A stretch of 64,000 nucleotides of DNA from Hymenobacter gummosus (GCF_003970915.1 NZ_RXOF01000006.1:310001-374000), one strand, 5' to 3'; positions 16,332 to 24,837 are shown, numbered from the stretch's first letter. Notes: generated by a model not told the origin, from the sequence alone. Numbers and translations: made by a program.

Positions 16332-17279
16332 TTAACCGTTCAGCTGCTCTACCGGCTCATCCTGCATGTAGCCTTCCTTCACCAGGTTCTGCACCAGGCG
16401 GGCGGGCACGTTCACGCCCTCGTCGGCGGCGCCGGCCAGGGGCTGCCCGGTAATGCGCTGGTAGATGTCGAGGTAGCGGCGGCTGGCTTCGGCGGTTACT
16501 TCCGGCGTGAGGGCCGTGGGGTACTTGCCGTCGACTTTGTGGGCAATCAGCCACTGGCGGATGTACTCCTTGTCCATCTGGGCGGCACCTTCGGGGTTGG
16601 CGGCGTAGTCGGCCGCGTCCCAGAAGCGCGAGGAGTCCGGCGTGTGGATTTCGTCGATGAGAATCAGCTCCCCGTTCAGCAGGCCAAACTCGTACTTGGT
16701 GTCGACCAGGATGATGCCACGCTCCGCCATCCACGCCGAAGCGAAGTTGAACAGCTGCAAGGCCACCACGCGCATCTGCTCGTACAGCTCGGCCGACACC
16801 CAGCCCTCGGAAACGAGGTTTTCCGGGGTGATTTCGCGGTCCGACTCCTCCTTGGTAGTCGGCGTCACGATGGGCTCGGGGAAGCGCTGGTGCTTGGTCA
16901 GCCCGTCGGGCACCGAAACGCCCGAGAAGGTGCGCTGGCCGCTGAGGTAGCCGCGCAGCATGGAGCCGGTGAGGTAGCCGCGCACCACCATTTCCACCCG
17001 AATCGGCTCGGCCTCCTTCACCAGCATGGCGTTCGGGTCGACCACCCGAATGACGTGGTTGGGCACGATGTCGCGGGTCTTGTCGAACCAGAAATCGGCC
17101 AGGCCGTTGAGCACGGCGCCTTTGTAGGGAATGGCGGTTTCCAGCACCGAGTCGAAGGCCGAGAGGCGGTCCGTCACGACGATAAGCCGCTCGCCCGAGG
17201 GGACGCGGTACGAGTCGCGGACTTTGCCGCGGTGCAGCAGCTCAAGCTGGGGCGTGTTGAATTGCGGGAGCGTGTTCAT
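16332..17279 (-). CDS. purC: Phosphoribosylaminoimidazole-succinocarboxamide synthase
   Basis: 315 residues, the longer yeast-like form of SAICAR synthetase. Converts CAIR plus aspartate to SAICAR with ATP. Motifs are LLHRGKVRDSYRV, VVTDRLSAFDSVL, VEMVVRGYLTGSM, GIILVDTKYEFGL and LIDEIHTPDSSRFW. The ATG at 17279 lies 7 bp beyond the edge of a 40-bp inverted repeat of the DUF559 element, so the purC leader was rebuilt by that insertion. Confidence 0.95.
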   Translation of the reverse strand: MNTLPQFNTPQLELLHRGKVRDSYRVPSGERLIVVTDRLSAFDSVLETAIPYKGAVLNGLADFWFDKTRDIVPNHVIRVVDPNAMLVKEAEPIRVEMVVRGYLTGSMLRGYLSGQRTFSGVSVPDGLTKHQRFPEPIVTPTTKEESDREITPENLVSEGWVSAELYEQMRVVALQLFNFASAWMAERGIILVDTKYEFGLLNGELILIDEIHTPDSSRFWDAADYAANPEGAAQMDKEYIRQWLIAHKVDGKYPTALTPEVTAEASRRYLDIYQRITGQPLAGAADEGVNVPARLVQNLVKEGYMQDEPVEQLNG

Positions 17280-17286
17280 ACGAAAA

Positions 17287-17326
17287 CCTCACCCCCCGGC
17301 CCCCTCTCCCAAAGAGAGGGGGAGCC
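17287..17326 (+). repeat. Left inverted repeat of DUF559 cassette
   Basis: CCTCACCCCCCGGCCCCCTC followed by TCC, loop CAAA, GAGAGGGGGAGCC. Lies between the DUF559 stop (17339) and the purC start (17279). Confidence 0.9.
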
Positions 17327-17338
17327 AGGCGGCATTAT

Positions 17339-18724
17339 TCAGGAGTTGGGGGTTGCTGTTTCGGTGGGCTGCACGTGCTGACGGATGGTGGCCAGCACGG
17401 ACTCGGTATCGTTGAGCACTTGCTCGTTGCTGAAACGCAGGACGCGGTAGCCAATCTGCTCCAACTCGTAGGTGCGGCCGCCGTCGTACTCAGCCTGCTC
17501 CGGCTGATTGTGTACGCTGCCATCGACTTCAATCACCAGCTTGTCGGCAATGGAAACGAAGTCGACGATGAACTGCGAAATGGCGTGCTGGCGGCGGAAT
17601 TTGGCGCCCAGCTTGCTGTTGCGTAGCTCCTGCCACAAGTGGTCTTCCGCCGGCGTCGGGTTCTGCCGGTTCTCCCGCGCAAAGCCTTTGGAAGTTTTCC
17701 ACCGCTCCGCATCAGTCGTAAACACGTACCCTTGCGCTGTCACCTGCCCCGCCTCCACAAACTCGTTAGAAGTCCAGTGTGTCAGGCTCCCCCTCTCTTT
17801 TGGAGAGGGGGCCGGGGGGTGAGGTTCGCGGCGCTGGCTGATGTGCTCCACGATGTTGCGGAACAGCTTCAGCCCGTCGCCTTCCTCCGACAGAGTGGGG
17901 TCCAGGCGCTTGCGCCGGGCCCAGTCGGGGTGGTTGTAGAGCGACAGGAACGCCTCGGGGTGCGGCATCAGGCCGAAGACGTGGCCGGTGGTGTCAGTGA
18001 GGCCGGCGCAGTTCAGCTCGGCGCCGTTGGGGTTCAGCGGGTACTCGGCCGTTTCGCAGCCGGTGCTGTCGCAGTAGGTCAGGCAATTCAGCCCTTCGGC
18101 CAGGATGCGGCTGCGGATGGCCTCATCGCGGATAACCAGGCGGCCTTCGCCGTGGCGCACGGGCACTTCGAGCGAAGTCAGGCCCTTGAGGAAGGGGGAG
18201 CGGTTGTTGGGGTTCACCGCCAGGCGCACCCACCGGTCCTCGTAGCGGCCCGAGGCGTTGTGGGTCAGCGTCACTTCGCGCTCCTGCTGGCCGGCGAAAT
18301 CGGGCAGCAAACCCATTTTCACCAGCATCTGGAAGCCGTTGCAGATGCCCACCACGTAGCCGCCGGCCTTGATGAAGGCGCCGATTTCCTCCAGCAGCGT
18401 GCGGCCCGAGGGTAGCTTGCGGAAGCGCACCTTGTTGGCCATGACCACGCCCGAGCCCAGGTCGTCGCCGAAGGAGAAGCCCCCGGGAAAGTTGAGCACG
18501 TCGTAGTCGTGGATGCTGGTTTCACCATTGAGCACCTGGTTGAAGTGCACGATGGTGGCTTCGCCGCCTGCCAAGCGGTAGGCGGCGGCCAGTTCTTCTT
18601 CGCAGTTGATGCCGAAGCCCGTCAGGACCAGGGCATGAACGCGTTTTTCGTTATTCGTTTCTCGTTGTTCGGCAGCGGTGCTGTCGGCCATCTGCGTCGT
18701 CAGGTTTTCTGCTTGATTGCTCAT
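17339..18724 (-). CDS. purQ: FGAM synthase glutaminase subunit PurQ fused to a DUF559 nuclease domain
   Basis: 461 residues from the ATG at 18724 (a GTG at 18733 is also possible). Residues about 30-299 are the class I glutaminase of FGAM synthase: nucleophile Cys128 in GICNGFQML and His255/Glu257 in MPHPEAF. It supplies ammonia to PurL. PurQ homology ends near NIVEHISQR. About 15 repeat-encoded residues follow (EPHPPAPSPKERGSL), then about 35 linker residues and a DUF559/Vsr-like domain (about 347-450) with TPAEDHLWQEL, KFRRQHAISQFIVDF and KLVIEVDG (Asp388, Glu399, Asp401 likely metal ligands). I know of no reason for PurQ to carry a nuclease; the domain came with the repeat cassette. Confidence 0.92.
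   Translation of the reverse strand: MSNQAENLTTQMADSTAAEQRETNNEKRVHALVLTGFGINCEEELAAAYRLAGGEATIVHFNQVLNGETSIHDYDVLNFPGGFSFGDDLGSGVVMANKVRFRKLPSGRTLLEEIGAFIKAGGYVVGICNGFQMLVKMGLLPDFAGQQEREVTLTHNASGRYEDRWVRLAVNPNNRSPFLKGLTSLEVPVRHGEGRLVIRDEAIRSRILAEGLNCLTYCDSTGCETAEYPLNPNGAELNCAGLTDTTGHVFGLMPHPEAFLSLYNHPDWARRKRLDPTLSEEGDGLKLFRNIVEHISQRREPHPPAPSPKERGSLTHWTSNEFVEAGQVTAQGYVFTTDAERWKTSKGFARENRQNPTPAEDHLWQELRNSKLGAKFRRQHAISQFIVDFVSIADKLVIEVDGSVHNQPEQAEYDGGRTYELEQIGYRVLRFSNEQVLNDTESVLATIRQHVQPTETATPNS
17785..17824 (-). repeat. Right inverted repeat of DUF559 cassette, coding linker in PurQ
   Basis: Reverse complement of the left repeat, loop AAAA. Read in the purQ frame it gives PHPPAPSPKERGS, joining PurQ to the nuclease domain without a stop. 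Confidence 0.9.
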
Positions 18725-18737
18725 CGTCTCCACTCTC

Positions 18738-21700
18738 CTAAGCTTGCAGGGTTAGTTCTTCGCCGGCCATTACGCGGTTCACCGGGCCGTTCGACCACGC
18801 TTCGCGCAGGTCAGCGGTGGCGGCGTCCACCACCGTTTTGTCCTGGTGACGAATCACCAAACGGCCGCCGTCCGTCACCACGCCGAGGCGGGTGGCACGG
18901 CCGGCCATCAGCGCCTCGAAGGCTACCACGTCCTCCGGGGCCACGGTGGCTACGAAGCGCGAGTGGCTTTCCGAAAACAGCTCCGTCAGGGCCGGCAGCT
19001 CACCTTCCAGGGCCAGCTCGGCGCCCAGGTTGTCGTCGCCGAACAGGCTTTCGGCCACGGCTACGGCCAGGCCGCCGTCAGAAAGGTCGTGGCAGGACAG
19101 GATGAGGTTCTGCTCGTGGGCGCGGCCGACTTTCTGGTACAGGTCTTTGGCTTCGGTGGGGCGCACGCGGGGCACGTTCTGGCCCAGCTCGCCGAAGAGG
19201 TGGTAGAGCTCCGAGCCGCCCAGCTCGTCGTAGGTGTCGCCGAGCAGGTAGACCACGTCGCCGGCAGCTTTGAAGTCCGACGTCACGGCGCGGCGCACGT
19301 CGGGCATCAGGGCGGTCATCGAGTACAGCACCGTGGGCGGCACCGAAATCTTCTGCCCGTCGGCCTTGAAGTCGTTTTTCATCGAGTCCTTGCCCGAGGT
19401 CAGCGGGATGTGGTAGGCCACGCACATGTCGCGCAGGGCCTCGCAGAGCTGCACCAGGGCCGCCAGCTTCTGCTTGCCGTCGGGGTTGGTGACGGGGTCG
19501 TACACCGAGTCGGGCACGCAGAAGTTGTCGTTGACCGACCAGAAAATCCCGTCGCCGGGCGTCAGGTTGGGCAGCTTGCCGCCCACCGACACAATCTGGC
19601 GCACGGCCTCGTCGAAGGCGCCCGCCGACATCTGGTAGGGGTCGATGTCGCCGTAGCGGGGCAGGATGCCGTTGCTGACGGCCACGCCTTCCCACGACTC
19701 GAAATTGAACTGCACCACGGCCGCGTCCTGCGGGGCCTGGCCCGTGCGGCCCATCAGCGGCTTGACCACCGTGCGGCCCTTCACCTCGTGGTCGTACTGC
19801 CGAATCACCGCCTCGCGGGAGCAGATGTTCAGCGCCCCGAGCAGCTTGATGAGCAGGTCGGTGGCGTCGAGCGAAGCGGGCAGCTTGGGCTCGTGCAGGG
19901 TCGGCAGCTGCCACTCGGCGTCGAGCACCTTGCGCGGTACGCCCTCGTGCAGGAACTCCAGCGACAGGGAAGCCACCGGCTGCCCGTCGAAGGTCACGTC
20001 GAGGCGGCCGTTGTCGGTGAACTGCCCGATGTCCGACAGCTCCACTTCCATCTCGGCGGCCAGGGCGTTCAGCTCGGCCAGCTTGCTCGGCTCCACCACC
20101 AGCGTAAACCGCTCCTGCGACTCCGACAGGAAAATCTCCCAGGGGCGCAGGCCGGGGTACTTCAAGGGTACTTTCTCCAGCTCCACCGTGGCGCCGCCGC
20201 TGATGCCGGCCAGTTCGCCCACCGAGGAGGACAAGCCGCCCGCGCCGTTGTCGGTGCTGCACTTGATCAGGCCGCGGCGGGTCGCCAGCAGCAGGAAATC
20301 CATGGCCAGCTTCTGGGTAATCGGGGAGCCGATTTGCACGGCCGTAGCCGGCGCGGCTTCGTCCAGCTCGATGCTCGAGAAGGTAGCGCCGTGGATGCCG
20401 TCCTTGCCGACGCGCCCGCCGGCCATGATGATCCGGTCCCCGGCGTCAATTTTCTTTTCCCAGGCGTCCTGGCCGGCCAGCTGCATGGGCAGCACGGCGC
20501 CGGTGCCGCAGTACACCAGGGGCTTGCCGCGGTAACGCTCATCGAACACGATGGCGCCGTTCACCGTCGGTACGCCCGACTTGTTGCCGCCGTCCTCGAT
20601 ACCCTTGCGCACGCCCTCGAACACCCGGCGCGGGTGCAGCTGCCCGGTCAGCAGCGGCCCCTGCCAGTTCGGCGGGCCGAAGCAGAGCACGTTGGTATTG
20701 AAGAGCAGCCGGGCGCCGCCGATGCCGGTAGCCAGCGGGTCGCGGTTGTTGCCCAGGATGCCGGTAATGGCCCCGCCGTAGGGGTCGATGGCCGAGGGCG
20801 AGTTGTGGGTTTCGACCTTCCAGACAAACAACGACTCCTCGTTGATGCGCACCGCGCCGGCGTTGTCCGAAAACACCTTGATCAGCCAGTCGTTGCCGTT
20901 CTCGCGCAGCAGCCGGTCAACTTCCGATGTGGCGCCTTTAATGTAGGTCTTGAACAGCCCGTCGATTTCCTTCTGCTCGCCGGTCACGCCGTTGCGGTAG
21001 CGGATGACGGCCGCGAATTCCTTGTGCTTGCAGTGCTCCGACCAGGTCTGGGCCAGGATTTCCAGCTCGCAGTCCGTGGGGTCAGGCGTCAGGCCAGCCT
21101 CGGCGCGGCTAATCTGCGTTTCGGGCGCATAGTAGTAGTCCCGGATGGCGCGCATTTCCTCTAGGTTCAGCGCGTACACGTTTTCCTTCGACAGTTGCAG
21201 CAGCTCCTCGTCGGTCAGGTTTTCCAGGCGGATGGTATGCGTGGTCGAGTCGGCGCCGCCGCCGGGCTGGGGCGTGAAGTCGCGGATGCCCTGGGCGGTG
21301 TGGCCCACCACGAAGCGGTTGATGAGCTTGTTGCCCAGCAGCTCTTCGGCCAGGTGGCGCAGGTCAGCCTCGGGCAGCTCGTTTTCCAGCAAATACAGCC
21401 GCTTGCTGAAGATGTGCTGGGTGCGGATGTCCAGCTGTAGCCCGAGGAAGTCCTGCAGCGCGTTCTGGGCCGAGGTGCCTTCGTCGTCGGTCACACCGGG
21501 GCCTTTGGCGACGAGGATGTAGCTCTTGAACTCCGGAGCTATAGCCCACTGGTCCAGCGCGGCGTCGTTGAGCAGCGGGTCCTGCAGGCATTGGGCGGCG
21601 AAGCTTTCGAGCTGCTCGGCCGTCAGCGGGTAGCGCACGGTGTACACGGCACTGGTTTGCACCGCGCCGGTATGCAGGTGCAGATGCCGCCGGGCGGCCT

Positions 21701-21779
21701 CGGCCACGCGGGCGCCTTCGCCGTCGTGCTGGCCGGGGCGCGGAATCAACTGGATGGTATGGGAGGCGGTGTTACTCAA
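18738..21779 (-). CDS. purL: Phosphoribosylformylglycinamidine synthase, large subunit with PurS-like N-terminus
   Basis: 1013 residues from a TTG at 21779 (MSNTASHTIQLIPRPGQ). The frame continues upstream through a REP, giving a tail (AGTRGLKPALHALS) that is translated repeat, not protein; no ATG is available near the conserved start. Makes FGAM from FGAR, ATP and ammonia. Marks are LAQTWSEHCKHKEF, VETHNSPSAIDPYGGAITGI, SDGGLAVAVAESLFG and FSESHSRFVATV. The glutaminase is the separate purQ, 13 bp downstream. First gene of the purine run. Confidence 0.94.
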   Translation of the reverse strand: MSNTASHTIQLIPRPGQHDGEGARVAEAARRHLHLHTGAVQTSAVYTVRYPLTAEQLESFAAQCLQDPLLNDAALDQWAIAPEFKSYILVAKGPGVTDDEGTSAQNALQDFLGLQLDIRTQHIFSKRLYLLENELPEADLRHLAEELLGNKLINRFVVGHTAQGIRDFTPQPGGGADSTTHTIRLENLTDEELLQLSKENVYALNLEEMRAIRDYYYAPETQISRAEAGLTPDPTDCELEILAQTWSEHCKHKEFAAVIRYRNGVTGEQKEIDGLFKTYIKGATSEVDRLLRENGNDWLIKVFSDNAGAVRINEESLFVWKVETHNSPSAIDPYGGAITGILGNNRDPLATGIGGARLLFNTNVLCFGPPNWQGPLLTGQLHPRRVFEGVRKGIEDGGNKSGVPTVNGAIVFDERYRGKPLVYCGTGAVLPMQLAGQDAWEKKIDAGDRIIMAGGRVGKDGIHGATFSSIELDEAAPATAVQIGSPITQKLAMDFLLLATRRGLIKCSTDNGAGGLSSSVGELAGISGGATVELEKVPLKYPGLRPWEIFLSESQERFTLVVEPSKLAELNALAAEMEVELSDIGQFTDNGRLDVTFDGQPVASLSLEFLHEGVPRKVLDAEWQLPTLHEPKLPASLDATDLLIKLLGALNICSREAVIRQYDHEVKGRTVVKPLMGRTGQAPQDAAVVQFNFESWEGVAVSNGILPRYGDIDPYQMSAGAFDEAVRQIVSVGGKLPNLTPGDGIFWSVNDNFCVPDSVYDPVTNPDGKQKLAALVQLCEALRDMCVAYHIPLTSGKDSMKNDFKADGQKISVPPTVLYSMTALMPDVRRAVTSDFKAAGDVVYLLGDTYDELGGSELYHLFGELGQNVPRVRPTEAKDLYQKVGRAHEQNLILSCHDLSDGGLAVAVAESLFGDDNLGAELALEGELPALTELFSESHSRFVATVAPEDVVAFEALMAGRATRLGVVTDGGRLVIRHQDKTVVDAATADLREAWSNGPVNRVMAGEELTLQA

Positions 21780-21783
21780 AGCG

Positions 21784-21912
21784 TGTAGCGCGGGCTTCAG
21801 CCCGCGTGTGCCCGCACGACGGCCGCAGAACGACGGCCGCACGGAGGATTAGAGTTGCTATCAGAAGGACGCGGGCTAAACCGAAGGAAGGCATCGGCCA
21901 GGCCCGCGCTAC
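21784..21912. repeat. Degenerate REP palindrome upstream of purL
   Basis: Left arm GTAGCGCGGGCTTCAGCCCG at 21784-21803. The right arm is interrupted: GGACGCGGGCT (21867-21877) and GGCCCGCGCTAC (21901-21912) are separated by 23 nt instead of the usual GAA loop. The core differs from the RAYT REPs and contains a direct repeat of CGACGGCCGCA. Confidence 0.8.
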
Positions 21913-22324
21913 GGCCCAAAAACGCGGTAAGCCGCCCCGCGCCCGACTTGCGGGCCACGAGGCGGCTTACACGAGGTTGCGGAGCTTGGCTCCGGTCAGA
22001 ATCAGCAGAATGGTCTTCGCAAATGCAGTCCAGTGGCGTCCCGAACGGCGCGGCTACGGGTTTTCGCAGCTGCTTTCGTAAGTCGGAGATGCCCGCCGCA
22101 GATTCGCTGTGCCCGGGTTGCAGGGCAGCGCGTTGCTGCGTCTGCCGCTCGGCTATTCGCTCTTCCGCCTCGCCCCGCAGCACGTCGAGCCGATGGCCCG
22201 CGGCAATGCTGAAGAGCGCGCTGCCGCGCCACATGCTGTCGAAGTCGGCCAGCAGCGTCGTTCGGGTCAGCGAGGGGTTGGTATGGGAGAGACTTCGTTG
22301 CACAGAGTAGCGAAGGAGATGCAA
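21797..22324 (-). CDS. Doubtful ORF between pyrE and purL
   Basis: An open frame of 175 codons in the pyrE-purL gap. The first half (TRTTLLADFDSMWRGSALFS, then IAAGHRLDVLRGEAEERIAE) has GC-rich third positions and looks protein-like. The second half becomes random and runs into the degenerate REP. It may be a short real gene whose 3' end was altered by the repeat, a remnant, or noise. No family recognised. If it is not a gene, this 560-bp gap holds only the REP. Confidence 0.28.
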   Translation of the reverse strand: MHLLRYSVQRSLSHTNPSLTRTTLLADFDSMWRGSALFSIAAGHRLDVLRGEAEERIAERQTQQRAALQPGHSESAAGISDLRKQLRKPVAAPFGTPLDCICEDHSADSDRSQAPQPRVSRLVARKSGAGRLTAFLGRSAGLADAFLRFSPRPSDSNSNPPCGRRSAAVVRAHAG

Positions 22325-22345
22325 AGGTAAGGACTCCGGCGGACC

Positions 22346-22963
22346 TTACCCAACGGCGGGCACCGCATCGGGCCGGCTGCCGGGCTTCACGGCCGGAATA
22401 CCCTTGGCGCACAGCGGGCAATTTTCCGGCTGATAGGTGGCCGCCTGCACCGGCAGCAGGGCAAACAGCGGGAAGTCCAGCCCGTGCTGCCCGCCGGTGC
22501 GGTCGATGAGGCAGGCCACGCCGAGCACTTCCACGCCCATCTGGCGCAGCACCACGGCCACCTCCATCGTCGATTTGCCAGTCGTCACCACGTCCTCGGC
22601 GATAATAACCTTCTGGCCAGGCTCCAGGGTGAAGCCGCGGCGCAGGGTCATTTTGGTGTCGGCGTCGCGCTCGGTGAAGATGCCGGGCACCTGCAGCTGC
22701 CGGGCCAGCTCGTAGCTGACCACCACGCCGCCCATAGCCGGGCCGACTACCACGTCGGGCTGCAGGCCGGCTTCGCGGATCAGGTCAGCCAGTACACCGA
22801 GGGCCGGAGCGGCCAAGTCGGGGCGGCGCAGGAAACGGGCGCACTGCACGTAGGTATCGGAGTGCAGGCCGGAGGAAAGGCGGAAGTGGCCGCTGAGCAG
22901 GGCGTCTTCGCCGCGCAGCTGCTGCTCAAATTGCTGCTGAAAGTCGCTCGGAGCGTAGGGCAT
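22346..22963 (-). CDS. pyrE: Orotate phosphoribosyltransferase
   Basis: 205 residues from the ATG at 22963. Joins orotate and PRPP to give OMP. Shows FRLSSGLHSDTYVQ, VVGPAMGGVVVSYELAR and the PRPP loop KVIIAEDVVTTGKST. The C-terminal CPLCAKGIPAVKPGS with a CxxC pair is typical of this PyrE subgroup. Its start lies 38 bp inside the end of pyrF, so the two are tightly coupled. Confidence 0.95.
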   Translation of the reverse strand: MPYAPSDFQQQFEQQLRGEDALLSGHFRLSSGLHSDTYVQCARFLRRPDLAAPALGVLADLIREAGLQPDVVVGPAMGGVVVSYELARQLQVPGIFTERDADTKMTLRRGFTLEPGQKVIIAEDVVTTGKSTMEVAVVLRQMGVEVLGVACLIDRTGGQHGLDFPLFALLPVQAATYQPENCPLCAKGIPAVKPGSRPDAVPAVG

Positions 22964-23708
22964 TGATTTGTTGGGTAAGTTCTCGGGCAGCGGCGCCGGC
23001 GTCGGCGGCCTGCCAGATTGCACGGGAAGTATTGATGAGCACGCCCAGGCCGTCGGAGGCGCGGCAGCCGGCCTGCACGGTGGCGGCCAGGTCGCCGCCC
23101 TGCGCGCCCACGCCGGGCACCAGAAACCACAGCTCGGGGCAGCGCTGCCGCAGGTGGCCCAGGGCCGTGGGGTTGGTGGCGCCCACCACCAGGCCGAGGC
23201 CGGGGTGTTCGTAGGTGAGCGTCTGCACCACGTCGGCCGAATAGTCGCTGACGGTGCCGCCGCTTACCAGTTCCTGATCCTGCCAGGAGTGCGTGGGCTT
23301 GTTCGAGGTTTTGGCCAGTACGAACACGGCCTTGCCGGGCCGGGCAAAGGGCAGAATAGCGTCTTCGCCCATGTATGGGTTCACCGTCACGCCGTCGGCC
23401 CCGATGACGTCGTAGGCGAAGGCGGCGTACCGCTCGGCGGTGTTGGCAATGTCGCCGAACTTACCGTCGAGAATCATCGGTACATCGGCCGGAATCCACT
23501 GGCGCAGGCGCTGCAGCAGGGCTACGCCGTCGGGGCGGGCCAGGAAGAAGGCCAGGTTGGGCTTGAAGCCGGCGGCGTATTCGGCGGTTTGTTCCACCAC
23601 CTGCTGCAGGCGGGCTTCCACGTTGCCCCATTGGGCTGACTCAACGGGGTCGAGGCCCACGCAGAGCAGGGAGTTGGCCGTTTGGGCGCGGCGGGTTAGC
23701 TGTTCCAT
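22926..23708 (-). CDS. pyrF: Orotidine-5'-phosphate decarboxylase (type 2)
   Basis: 260 residues; decarboxylates OMP to UMP. Type 2 marks are LLCVGLDPVESA, AGFKPNLAFF, the catalytic lysine region MILDGKFGDIANTA, VTVNPYMGEDAIL and the phosphate-binding VPGVGAQGGD. Overlaps pyrD by 13 bp upstream and pyrE by 38 bp downstream. Confidence 0.95.
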   Translation of the reverse strand: MEQLTRRAQTANSLLCVGLDPVESAQWGNVEARLQQVVEQTAEYAAGFKPNLAFFLARPDGVALLQRLRQWIPADVPMILDGKFGDIANTAERYAAFAYDVIGADGVTVNPYMGEDAILPFARPGKAVFVLAKTSNKPTHSWQDQELVSGGTVSDYSADVVQTLTYEHPGLGLVVGATNPTALGHLRQRCPELWFLVPGVGAQGGDLAATVQAGCRASDGLGVLINTSRAIWQAADAGAAARELTQQINALRSERLSAAI

Positions 23709-24562
23709 GCGGCGGCTTGGTTTTCAGTTAGCGAAGCAGATTCTTCCCATTCGGCGGCCAGGCGGCCGGTCAGGCCCGGTTCCAGCCATTCACCGGTGGC
23801 TACCTGCACGGCCGTGGCGCCGCAGCGCAGGTAGTCGCGCACGTGCTGGGCGGTGAAGATGCCGCCGGTACCGATGACGGGCAGCTTGATGTTTTCGTCG
23901 TGGGCCAGCTCGTACACGCAGCGCAGCGCAATGGGCCGCAGCGCCTCGCCCGACAGGCCGCCGAGCAGCGGTTCCCCGGTTTCGGGCAGGTGCAGGGCTT
24001 TCAGGGTGTTGGAGGCGGCCAGGGCGGTGGCGCCGGCGTCTTGGGCGGCCAGGGCCAGGGCGCGCACGTGGTCGGGCCACGGGGGCAGCTTCACCACCAG
24101 GGCCGCGTCGGGGCCCAGCTCGTTGCGCACGGCTTCCACGGCCTCGCGCACGAAGCGCGGGGTCAGCTCGAAGCCCTTTTCGGTGGTGGCGCTGCTGATG
24201 TACACCTCCACCCCGGCAATCTGCCCGGCGGCTTCGCGGGCCAGGTAGCGGGCAATTTTGCGGAAGCCGGGGATGCCGGGGGCGGTGATGCTCACCAGCA
24301 CGGGCACGTTGTGGCGGCGCAGCTGCGGCAGGTGTTCCTGCACCAGCTGCTCGGCGCCGTCGGTGCGGCGGTCGGTGGTGTTCAGCAGGGAGGCGTCGGC
24401 CACGCGGATAATGCCTTCGCCCCGGCCGGGGCGGGGCTCCATGATGACCGTCTTGGTGAAGATGGCGCCGAGGCGCTCGTACCCCAGGCCGTCGGGCAGC
24501 TGCCAGGGGGCGGCGGCCAGGCACACGGGGGTTTGCAGCGTCAGCGAGGGTCCGATTTGCAT
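23696..24562 (-). CDS. Dihydroorotate dehydrogenase-like protein with altered active site
   Basis: 288 residues with the class 1 DHODH barrel: FTKTVIMEPRPG, VVKLPPW (catalytic lysine region), AASNTLKAL, GGLSGEALRPIALR and the FMN phosphate site IGTGGIFTAQHVRDYLRCGA. The segment that normally reads NxSCPN, carrying the base cysteine and two substrate asparagines, reads YISSAT here (Tyr121, Ser124, Thr126). Serine can act as base in class 2 enzymes, but loss of both asparagines is odd. It is the first gene of an overlapping pyrD-F-E set, so a pyrimidine role is likely; substrate or electron acceptor may differ. The symbol pyrD is withheld for this reason. Confidence 0.82.
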   Translation of the reverse strand: MQIGPSLTLQTPVCLAAAPWQLPDGLGYERLGAIFTKTVIMEPRPGRGEGIIRVADASLLNTTDRRTDGAEQLVQEHLPQLRRHNVPVLVSITAPGIPGFRKIARYLAREAAGQIAGVEVYISSATTEKGFELTPRFVREAVEAVRNELGPDAALVVKLPPWPDHVRALALAAQDAGATALAASNTLKALHLPETGEPLLGGLSGEALRPIALRCVYELAHDENIKLPVIGTGGIFTAQHVRDYLRCGATAVQVATGEWLEPGLTGRLAAEWEESASLTENQAAAWNS

Positions 24563-24786
24563 AAAAGAGTCTGTTTTCCGGTTCGCTGTGGAATTCTTGA
24601 AAACGGGTGGCCGGAGTTGTTCCGTCGCCCGGCGGCCGGCTGCGCCGGCCGAAGCACCTTTACCGTTTCATCGGCCACCATTCACTCACCAACGCAACGG
24701 CAGCTGAGCTACTTTCGGTAAAGATGCCTCGGCTGGCACAGCCGGGCCACGTCGTTTGGGGCGCCGCAACCAGTCGGCCGCCCGGT

Positions 24787-24817
24787 AAAAACAAAAGGCC
24801 CGGCAATGCACCGGGCC
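24787..24817 (-). terminator. Rho-independent terminator
   Basis: On the minus strand GGCCCGGTGCATTGCCGGGCC is followed by TTTTGTTTTT. It lies just after the stop of the 41-codon ORF. Confidence 0.8.
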
Positions 24818-24837
24818 CTCCGCGGGGCGCTACCTTA

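Larger units (their letters stand above)
17287..17824 (-). mobile_element. DUF559 nuclease cassette bracketed by 40-bp inverted repeats
   Basis: A 538-bp unit at the purQ-purC junction. Near-identical terminal inverted repeats lie at 17287-17326 and 17785-17824, with CCTCACC outermost on both sides. The interior encodes a DUF559 PD-(D/E)XK nuclease domain read in the same direction as purQ. The repeat is itself an imperfect hairpin. The layout parallels the RAYT/REP unit 7 kb away but with an unrelated nuclease. Mobility is inferred, not shown. Confidence 0.7.

Noticed and set aside
18846-21164. A 772-codon plus-strand frame opposite purL
   Set aside because: Low-complexity shadow; no motifs, and purL is certain on the other strand.
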